From: an uncultured Aeromonadales bacterium
Lineage (GTDB): Bacteria; Pseudomonadota; Gammaproteobacteria; Enterobacterales; Succinivibrionaceae
Length of the DNA: 7,956 bases
Direction: 5' to 3'
Assembly: GCA_902796095.1 (NCBI GenBank)
Contig: CADBNP010000267.1
Coordinates: 1 to 7,956, forward strand
The notes below the pieces were generated by a model that was not told where the DNA came from, ran no database searches, and worked only from the letters and a program-made list of their open reading frames with translations. This document shows positions 1 to 5,324 of the stretch, one piece after another (positions within the stretch are counted from its first letter, which is position 1; each line of letters opens with the position of its first letter). The translations under genes and the position numbers were made by a program.

Positions 1-2
1 AG

Positions 3-68
3 ATTTCGGTAAACGTCTCAGAGCGTTTCTGTACGAAAACGGAATTATCCGAAGCAGCAGGGAATTAA
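3..68 (+). CDS. Possible 3' end of an upstream gene (fragment)
   Basis: This frame is open from the left edge and ends in TAA at 66-68, so 21 codons are visible (tail ...ELSEAAGN). The TAA shares one base with the ATG at 68 (TAATG), a typical arrangement for translationally coupled genes. This suggests an upstream operon partner, perhaps another CRISPR-associated gene, but the fragment is too short to recognise. The frame of the downstream CARF gene is also open to the left edge, so this fragment could be a chance frame. I see no other support for it. Confidence 0.3.
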   Translation: MSVNVSERFCTKTELSEAAGN

Positions 69-2077
69 TGGATCCTGCAGAAGTTCCGCTTCCGATCCTG
101 TTTACGTTTCTTGGCAGTGCCGAGTATAAGAATCTCATTTTTGATCCAAATGAGTTTGGCATCAGCGAGTCCCGTTTTGTTGCCAATTCTCTTTCCCTGG
201 AGTACTTCAGAAAGCATGAAATATCCAAATACATAGTGATTGGAACCTACACCAGCGGCTGGAAAGGGTTTGTTGATTTTCTGCTTGAACAGTATGACGA
301 ATCTCTTGAAGCAATCGATGCTCTGGCAGAGATTGAGGCATGTTTTCAGAAATATACCAGCCTTAAGACAGATTTCAGAGGTAAGCAGACTGAGGACTAC
401 ATACTGAACAGCGGCGCCGTGGCAGAAATCAACAGACTGTTTGAACGGCACAGGGAGGCCCTGCAGCAGAACATCGAGATTTTTGGTTATGAGGATACCG
501 GCTCAAGCCAGAACTCCTATGAGGAATTAAGATCCTTTATGGCTGATTCCATCAGTCCGGGACAGCACTTCAGCGTGGATATCACCCACAGCTACAGAAG
601 TATGCCGATTGTGGCTTTTCTCACGCTGTTCTCGGTGATGGAACTCAAGGGTTCAAAACTTGATCGTCTGTGGTATACATATGACAGGAGAGACGGCAGC
701 GGTACCGGGAAGCTCATGGATCTGTCCTATCTGGCAGATCTGATCTGCGACTCCATGGCGGTGGGTCTGTTTAATGAGTCTCAGGATCCGGGATATCTGC
801 TGCCGCTTCTTGAACGGCATCTGCCGGATCAGACTGAGCTGTGCGAATGCATAAGGAAAGGCTCAGAAGCGGAGAAAATGCTGTATTTTTCCGCCGCTGT
901 GAAGAGCTATGGCCGGGCGCTGGAAATCATCTCGACACTGGATTTGAGTTCTGACAACAAACTGCCGGGTATGATTTTTCCTTTCTTTGAGAAAAATCTG
1001 CAGAATGCTAAAAGTGAACTTTTCTCCAGGGCGGCCGGCTTCTGCGACAGATACCGCTATTCAATGTCCATCTGTGCGCTGTACGAGGCTTACAACTCCT
1101 TTGCTGAAGAACTCTATGGAAAATCAGGCTTCAGAAAACTGGATCCGTGGGATCCGGATTTGTACAGATATTCGGATTTGCTGGATGCAATGTTCAAAAC
1201 GGAGGGTGAGTACAGGTCTGAACTGTCTGAAACGGAGCGGTCTGACGGCAGAGCCGACATGCATGTCAGGCAGCACAGATACAGCGCGATAGTACGTGCC
1301 GCCCGCAGACTGATTTCAGTTTCTGACAGTGATTCGTTTGATATCATAAAAAAGTTGAGAAGGTACATCACGTCCGAGATCGATGCAAATCTGAAGAACG
1401 GCGTGCTGGACATAACTGCTTTGGAGGAAACGATAAAAGATGCAGCTGATGAACTGAGACAGCTGAACAGACTGAAGAATGAATTTTTTGAAGTGGTGAA
1501 GATTTTTTCCCTTTATGCCGAGTACATTTCCTTTGCCGAAGAACTCTATGAAAAATCCGGTTTCGGACAGCTGGATCCGGAGGATGAGTCCATGTCCGGA
1601 TATTCGGAACTGCTGGGGGCATTGCTTAAGGGTGATGACGAGTATGAAAAGGAACTGTCTGATCTGGAAAGAGAAATTCCTGACGGCAGGGAAGAGTGTA
1701 TCAGGATGCACAGGTACGATTCAATAATACGAAGTGCGTGCAGGATGATCTCCTGTTCTGACACCTTCGAAGAGCTGAAAAAGCTGAGAAGGTGCATCTC
1801 GGGCAATGCTGGAGCAGACGTTCTTACTGGGAACGGGCAGAGCATATACCTTAAGAACGGTGCGCTGAACATGGCAGCCTTGGAGGGAACGATAAAAGAT
1901 GCCGCTGATGAACTGAGACAACTGAACAGACTGAAGGATGAGCTTGTCGGACTGGTGAAGTCAAAATTGCCGGAACGGAACTCCGGCGGTGAGCAGCCTG
2001 CAGAGGACGGCAACAGTTTATGTCCGGCGGAAGATCAGAGGACATCAGAAGAAATTTCGGGAGCAGATCCGCAATAG
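68..2077 (+). CDS. CARF-domain CRISPR accessory protein, TM1812 (Csx2/Csx1) group, with duplicated HEPN-like C-terminus
   Basis: This is a 669-residue protein. Residues 1-235 match the CARF domain of the TM1812 family: the first strand and loop (PILFTFLGSAEY, 9-20), the motif VDITHSYRSMP (170-180), and the later YTYDRR and LMDLSYLADL segments. Family members bind cyclic oligoadenylate made by Cas10 in type III CRISPR systems and normally trigger a fused HEPN RNase. Residues 236-334 form a helical linker. Residues 335-478 and 479-631 are two tandem copies of a helical domain, both ending with IKDAADELRQLNRLK. A HEPN R-x4-H site would be expected at LRRYITS (430-436) and LRRCISG (573-579), but the His position is Ser436 and Gly579. 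A polar tail (632-669) follows. The protein is longer than single-HEPN relatives by about one unit. The ATG at 68 is preceded by AGGGA (59-63) and overlaps an upstream stop. The frame is open further left, so an earlier start cannot be excluded. The family call is firm; loss of RNase activity is inference. Confidence 0.85.
   Translation: MDPAEVPLPILFTFLGSAEYKNLIFDPNEFGISESRFVANSLSLEYFRKHEISKYIVIGTYTSGWKGFVDFLLEQYDESLEAIDALAEIEACFQKYTSLKTDFRGKQTEDYILNSGAVAEINRLFERHREALQQNIEIFGYEDTGSSQNSYEELRSFMADSISPGQHFSVDITHSYRSMPIVAFLTLFSVMELKGSKLDRLWYTYDRRDGSGTGKLMDLSYLADLICDSMAVGLFNESQDPGYLLPLLERHLPDQTELCECIRKGSEAEKMLYFSAAVKSYGRALEIISTLDLSSDNKLPGMIFPFFEKNLQNAKSELFSRAAGFCDRYRYSMSICALYEAYNSFAEELYGKSGFRKLDPWDPDLYRYSDLLDAMFKTEGEYRSELSETERSDGRADMHVRQHRYSAIVRAARRLISVSDSDSFDIIKKLRRYITSEIDANLKNGVLDITALEETIKDAADELRQLNRLKNEFFEVVKIFSLYAEYISFAEELYEKSGFGQLDPEDESMSGYSELLGALLKGDDEYEKELSDLEREIPDGREECIRMHRYDSIIRSACRMISCSDTFEELKKLRRCISGNAGADVLTGNGQSIYLKNGALNMAALEGTIKDAADELRQLNRLKDELVGLVKSKLPERNSGGEQPAEDGNSLCPAEDQRTSEEISGADPQ
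1070..1960 (+). repeat. In-gene tandem duplication of a HEPN-like domain
   Basis: Two direct copies lie within the CARF gene: 1070-1501 (residues 335-478) and 1502-1960 (residues 479-631). Shared landmarks, in order, are LY-x-A/E-Y, FAEELYxKSGF, LDP, YSxLL, a conserved H-R-Y, KKLRR, LKNG and IKDAADELRQLNRLK. At the DNA level, 1430-1477 and 1889-1936 differ at only 2 of 48 bases, so this part is a recent duplication or is kept alike by gene conversion. Copy 2 has about nine extra residues (around 580-594) and one residue fewer before the conserved His. Confidence 0.9.
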
Positions 2078-2093
2078 AGCAGAATTCCGCCTA

Positions 2094-3239
2094 TCAGTTT
2101 TTATCGTTGTACCTGTTGTTCGCATTCTGCGGCGGTATCAGACTGAATATCGCCGTAAAAGTCAGGAGCATAAGAACACAGGGTATTGCCGTCTCCGGAC
2201 TGTCCAGAACAGTAACTGCCGTTGCAACGAACACCACTGCATAATACGGTATCATGAACAGCGGCACCAGTAAGGCTGTAATATTGATGTCATGAAGACG
2301 TCTTGCCAGAAGCGAGATATTGGGCAGAAGCAGCACAAGCTGAATAAGGATGTACAGCATTACTGAGGTTAAGCTGTATCCGGAGGTCATGCCGAGGAGA
2401 CCGAAGCAGATCAGTACGGAGGTGTTAAACAGCATAAACCAAAGAAATTCTGTTCTTGATGCTCTGCCGCTGAAGCAGCAGAATTTAAGAATCGAACAGG
2501 TGATTACCGCATCAAAAAATCCCCGGCTTTCAGCTTCCTTCCAGCTGTTTATCCTGCTGTCAGTCTGAACTCCGATGCCGCCGGCGGCAGTGGAAGATCC
2601 GCTGCGGAAACGGTAATCACCCCCTGCTGAAATTCTCTGACTCTCCCTGTTTCTGCCGTCCTCATGCTGTTCCGGTGCCTGTCTGCAGCTGGAGGCATTA
2701 TTCCTGTCATCCGTTTTCGGACGGTCCGAACCGGATCCGTTCTTCTGCCTCTGAGTTGCCGATATGCGTTTTTGTGCATCATCTGCAAGAAGACTGAGAA
2801 AATTCATGAATTCAGGAGATGAATATCTGCCGAGGCTTTCCGGGCTGACGCCAAGGCCAATCAGCAGTTCCGTCACAGCCAGGTGTATTTCCTCCGGATC
2901 AGAAATCTGCTCCGTTGTGAGATTTACTGAGAGCGGTGCAATGCTGCGATCCATGGAGAGCTGATCATTTTCTCTGAGCATGGTAAGAACTGAGATTTTT
3001 GACTTGCCGCAGGAAAGAATGAACTGGTATCCGGCGGAGTTATCATCTGTCATCAGTACATAGCTGTAGCTCTGATCCCGCCCGTCATAATCAGTGCTGA
3101 AACTGTAAAAAAGTCTGCTGTCTGCCGGATCTTCTATCATCTTTTTCTTTCTGACTTCAATTTCTGGTACTGTCTGCCTGCCGCTGTTTTCACGGGAGCC
3201 AATGTTTTCTTTCTGTGCTGTCTGCTTTTTAAGCGGCAC
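2094..3239 (-). CDS. DUF805 membrane protein with unrecognised N-terminal domain
   Basis: This is a 381-residue protein read from a GTG at 3239. The C-terminus (about 249-378) is a DUF805 domain, recognisable from FSGRASRTEF (256-265), LARRLHD (311-317), four hydrophobic segments (about 266-284, 288-308, 321-342, 352-369) and the closing PPQNANNRY (369-377). DUF805 proteins are small inner-membrane proteins of unknown function. The N-terminal part (about 35-165) is soluble, has alternating strands and helices, and matches no family I recognise. Residues 165-235 are a polar Ser/Gly/Arg-rich linker, probably disordered. The start is uncertain: GTG 3239 has only a weak purine stretch upstream, and ATG 3140 (giving MIEDPADSRLFYSF) follows an AGAAAG run and would give 348 residues. 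The stop lies 16 bp from the CARF gene's stop (convergent), with no terminator between them. The gene may be driven by the minus-strand promoter candidate at 3353-3361. Confidence 0.82.
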   Translation of the reverse strand: MPLKKQTAQKENIGSRENSGRQTVPEIEVRKKKMIEDPADSRLFYSFSTDYDGRDQSYSYVLMTDDNSAGYQFILSCGKSKISVLTMLRENDQLSMDRSIAPLSVNLTTEQISDPEEIHLAVTELLIGLGVSPESLGRYSSPEFMNFLSLLADDAQKRISATQRQKNGSGSDRPKTDDRNNASSCRQAPEQHEDGRNRESQRISAGGDYRFRSGSSTAAGGIGVQTDSRINSWKEAESRGFFDAVITCSILKFCCFSGRASRTEFLWFMLFNTSVLICFGLLGMTSGYSLTSVMLYILIQLVLLLPNISLLARRLHDINITALLVPLFMIPYYAVVFVATAVTVLDSPETAIPCVLMLLTFTAIFSLIPPQNANNRYNDKN

Positions 3240-3265
3240 TGTTTCTTTCGGAAATCTTTCAGCAT
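3137..3265 (-). other. Alternative small basic ORF overlapping the DUF805 gene start
   Basis: A 42-codon frame starts at ATG 3263-3265 and ends at TGA 3137-3139. The TGA overlaps the internal ATG at 3138-3140 of the DUF805 frame as ATGA. The peptide is very rich in Lys and Arg (17 of 42), and this follows largely from the A/G-rich DNA. No clear ribosome binding site precedes it. It could be a leader peptide coupled to the DUF805 gene, a relic of the true N-terminus after a frameshift, or a chance frame. Confidence 0.15.
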
Positions 3266-3352
3266 CTGTTTAAAGTCATGTTTCCGTCTGCGTGCTGCCT
3301 TCCCCGTCCTTCCTGTATCAGACAGCAGCGGGTATGGATTTCCTGCTGTCAG

Positions 3353-3361
3353 ATTATAACA
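3353..3361 (-). promoter_or_regulatory. Extended -10 promoter candidate for the DUF805 gene
   Basis: On the minus strand these bases read TGTTATAAT, a perfect extended -10 element (TGn plus TATAAT). No good -35 hexamer lies 16-18 bases upstream, which extended -10 promoters can tolerate. Transcription would begin near 3346 and leave a leader of about 107 nt before the GTG at 3239, or about 206 nt before the ATG at 3140. Confidence 0.42.
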
Positions 3362-3447
3362 ACTTTTCAGGTACTGTTTGAGAAGGGAAATGAAGAAGCA
3401 GTGCGGTTCCTGAAAATCAGATGTGCTTTTCTGCAGGGATGCTGCTG

Positions 3448-3466
3448 TTTAGAGGCTGCCTCTGAA
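3448..3466. promoter_or_regulatory. Small hairpin in intergenic region
   Basis: TTTAGAGG-CTG-CCTCTGAA can fold into an eight-pair stem (one T-G wobble) with a three-base loop. Flanking CTG (3445-3447) and CAG (3470-3472) could extend it past a small bulge. There is no T-tract on either side, so it is not an obvious Rho-independent terminator. It lies between the two divergent promoter candidates. Confidence 0.25.
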
Positions 3467-3491
3467 TAACAGTCGTCAGCTTCTGACAAAT

Positions 3492-3503
3492 CCGGGTACC
3501 CGG
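3492..3503. promoter_or_regulatory. Perfect 12-bp palindrome, possible operator
   Basis: CCGGGTACCCGG is a perfect inverted repeat. It ends 10 bases before the TGG-TAAAAT extended -10 candidate and so covers the place where a -35 element would lie. That position fits a repressor site for the ABC exporter operon. No regulator gene is visible in the window, so the role is inferred from position only. Confidence 0.3.
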
Positions 3504-3513
3504 CTTTCTGCAG

Positions 3514-3522
3514 TGGTAAAAT
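3514..3522 (+). promoter_or_regulatory. Extended -10 promoter candidate for the ABC exporter operon
   Basis: TGGTAAAAT fits the extended -10 pattern TGn-TATAAT with one mismatch. The expected -35 position holds no TTGACA-like hexamer but overlaps the CCGGGTACCCGG palindrome. A start near 3529 would leave about 67 nt before the TTG at 3596. Confidence 0.3.
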
Positions 3523-3584
3523 TGTACGGACAGATGAGAACTGCACTGGGGACAGAACAGTCAGCAGCCGTGTTTTTTCAGAAT

Positions 3585-3589
3585 GGGGG
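3585..3589 (+). promoter_or_regulatory. Ribosome binding site supporting the TTG start
   Basis: A GGGGG run sits six bases before TTG 3596. The reading frame is open back to a TAA at 3467-3469, but no in-frame ATG or GTG lies between that stop and 3596. This G-rich run is therefore what favours the TTG as the start of the first ABC subunit. Confidence 0.4.
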
Positions 3590-3595
3590 TTCTTT

Positions 3596-5323
3596 TTGAT
3601 TAGTGTCCATGCTTTAAGATACTGGTATTTTGCATGCCTGGCATCCATTTTCATGATTTTTGAAGTGATGGTTGATCTTTATCAGCCGAGACTGATGGCG
3701 TCGATTGTCGATCAGGGTATTCTTGGTCTCGGACATGATGGAAAGCCGGATCCTGATTTCATCCTCTCAACCGGTGCAGTCATGCTGCTGGTGACGCTGT
3801 CCGGCTGTTTCTGCGGCATCGGCAGCGGTGTTTTTGCCAATCTTTTCAGTCAGAAGGCGGCAAACCGTCTGCGGAAGGACTGTTTCGGCAGGATCCTGGA
3901 TTTCTCCTTCGCCCAGACCGACAGATTCCCGGCAGGCAGTCTCATTACAAGAACAACATCAGATATAACCCAGCTCCGGATCATGTGGGGTCAGATGATC
4001 CGCGGTGCGGTACGCTGCGGAATGTTTCTTTTTGCCGGAAGTGTTGCGATGCTTTCGCTTTCTGCTGATTTCGGAGCTGTGGTCATTGTCGCGATGCCGG
4101 TCATTATTGCTGAAATCGTCTTTTTCCTCTGGAAGACAACGCCTTTATTTACCTCACTGCAGGAAAAACTGGATCGGCTAAATTCTGTGATAAGAGAAAA
4201 CATTCTCGGTATAAGGGTTGTCAAGGCTTACGTGAGTCAGGATCGGGAAACTGGCAGTTTTGACTCATCCGCCCGGGATCTTGCCGATGTGAGATTCAGA
4301 ATAGCACTGCTGCTGGCTGCTCTTCATCCGCTTATGAATGTGGTGCTCAATCTTGCCGTAGCCGCAGTGATCTACTCCGGTGCCGTCAGGGTGGAAAGCG
4401 GCGGCATGCATCCGGGTGCAGTTATGGCAGGCGTGACATATATGTCCCAGATCCTTATGTCACTGCTTATGGCGGCAATGATTTTTCAGACCGTAAGCAG
4501 GGGCAGTGCATCGGCCCGCCGTATAGGAGAGGTCCTCCGGCAGAAAAGAGAACTCGGTGACGGCACTCTTGTCCGCGGCTCCAGACCGGGGTTCGTATCC
4601 TTTCGGAATGTGAGCTTTGCCTATCCCGGAAGTCACGGATTTGCTCTGCATGATGTGAGCTTTGATCTGCAGGCGGGAGGAACTCTTGCGATTATTGGTC
4701 CCACCGGTTCGGGGAAATCAACGCTGGCAGCCCTGATCGCCCGTTTTTACGATGCGGAGTACGGTTCGGTAATGGTTGATGATCAGGATGTCCGCCTTTT
4801 TTCCAAATCGGCGCTTCGCAGCAGAGTGTCGGTTGTTCTCCAGACAAGTCAGCTGTTTTCCGGAACTGTGGCGGATAACATTGCCGGAGGAAAAGGGGAC
4901 TACTCCGTTGATGAGGTCGTCAGAGCCGCAAAGCTGGCTGAAGCCGATGAGTTTATAAGAGCTTTGCCGGAAGGCTATGATACTCCGGTGGGTCCGGGCG
5001 GATCGGGACTTTCCGGTGGTCAGCGTCAGCGCCTGGCCATAAGCCGTGCACTGTTTCGAAAGTCGGATATCCTCATACTTGATGATGCCACCAGTGCTCT
5101 TGATTTCAGAACAGAGCGGAGGATCCTGGATCATCTTCGCGAAGACTTCAGTTCTGTGACCAAAATAATAATTGCCCAGCGTATTTCCACGGTTATGTCT
5201 GCAGATCAGATCCTGGTGCTGGATCAGGGCAGAGCGGCGGGATGCGGCAGCCACAGTGAACTTATGGCTTCTTCACCTCTGTACCGGAGTATCTGGGAGT
5301 CGCAGATGCAGGAGGAGAAGTGA
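3596..5323 (+). CDS. ABC exporter half-transporter, degenerate-site subunit (LmrC/EfrA/TM287 type)
   Basis: This 575-residue protein is a full half-transporter: a six-helix type I exporter membrane domain (about 1-305) followed by an ATPase domain (about 330-575). The N-terminus (EVMVDLYQPRLMASIVDQGI, 23-42) is typical of this subfamily. Visible motifs are Walker A GPTGSGKST (368-376), Q-loop Gln416, intact signature LSGGQ (472-476) and Walker B ILILDD (492-497). Asp497 sits at the catalytic Glu position, and Gln528 (IAQRIST) replaces the switch His. These two substitutions mark the subunit that forms the degenerate ATP site in heterodimeric exporters. It probably pairs with the product of the next gene, whose ATG starts one base after this stop. 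The start is a TTG with a GGGGG ribosome binding site; it begins just before the first helix, slightly shorter than many relatives. Related pumps export drugs or lipids, but the substrate cannot be read from sequence. Confidence 0.93.
   Translation: MISVHALRYWYFACLASIFMIFEVMVDLYQPRLMASIVDQGILGLGHDGKPDPDFILSTGAVMLLVTLSGCFCGIGSGVFANLFSQKAANRLRKDCFGRILDFSFAQTDRFPAGSLITRTTSDITQLRIMWGQMIRGAVRCGMFLFAGSVAMLSLSADFGAVVIVAMPVIIAEIVFFLWKTTPLFTSLQEKLDRLNSVIRENILGIRVVKAYVSQDRETGSFDSSARDLADVRFRIALLLAALHPLMNVVLNLAVAAVIYSGAVRVESGGMHPGAVMAGVTYMSQILMSLLMAAMIFQTVSRGSASARRIGEVLRQKRELGDGTLVRGSRPGFVSFRNVSFAYPGSHGFALHDVSFDLQAGGTLAIIGPTGSGKSTLAALIARFYDAEYGSVMVDDQDVRLFSKSALRSRVSVVLQTSQLFSGTVADNIAGGKGDYSVDEVVRAAKLAEADEFIRALPEGYDTPVGPGGSGLSGGQRQRLAISRALFRKSDILILDDATSALDFRTERRILDHLREDFSSVTKIIIAQRISTVMSADQILVLDQGRAAGCGSHSELMASSPLYRSIWESQMQEEK
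5310..5315 (+). promoter_or_regulatory. Strong ribosome binding site setting the second ABC subunit start
   Basis: AGGAGG lies nine bases before ATG 5325, inside the last codons of the preceding gene. It settles the start at 5325 against longer in-frame readings that begin near 5172, inside the first ABC gene. Confidence 0.8.
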
Positions 5324-5324
5324 C

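Larger units (their letters stand above)
3240..3595. other. Gene-free divergent intergenic region
   Basis: These 356 bp separate the divergent DUF805 and ABC transporter genes. I find no convincing coding frame on either strand: the open frames here are Cys/Ser-rich or antisense and match nothing. The stretch holds a promoter candidate facing each way, a perfect 12-bp palindrome and a short hairpin, listed separately. No tRNA or CRISPR repeat is visible. Confidence 0.6.

Noticed and set aside
1688..1714. R-x6-H (R541 to H548) in repeat 2 as the HEPN catalytic motif
   Set aside because: The equivalent spacing in repeat 1 is R-x7-H, and the position within the domain (before the helix with the conserved R-Y) does not match the usual place before the last helix. 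Only the His-Arg-Tyr is conserved between copies.
2078..2093. Terminator between the convergent CARF and DUF805 genes
   Set aside because: The gap is 16 bp with no inverted repeat or T-tract.
3367..3654. Antisense 95-residue frame across the intergenic region and the ABC start
   Set aside because: It has no recognisable domain, overlaps the first ABC subunit's coding start and covers the promoter region; its composition looks like noise.
4718..5254. Antisense 178-residue frame inside the first ABC gene
   Set aside because: It lies entirely opposite a well-conserved ATPase domain and has no recognisable motif; it is a shadow frame.
5172..5324. N-terminal extension of the second ABC subunit starting inside the first ABC gene
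   Set aside because: It overlaps the ATPase domain of the first gene in another frame, while ATG 5325 has an AGGAGG site nine bases upstream and directly follows the first gene's stop.
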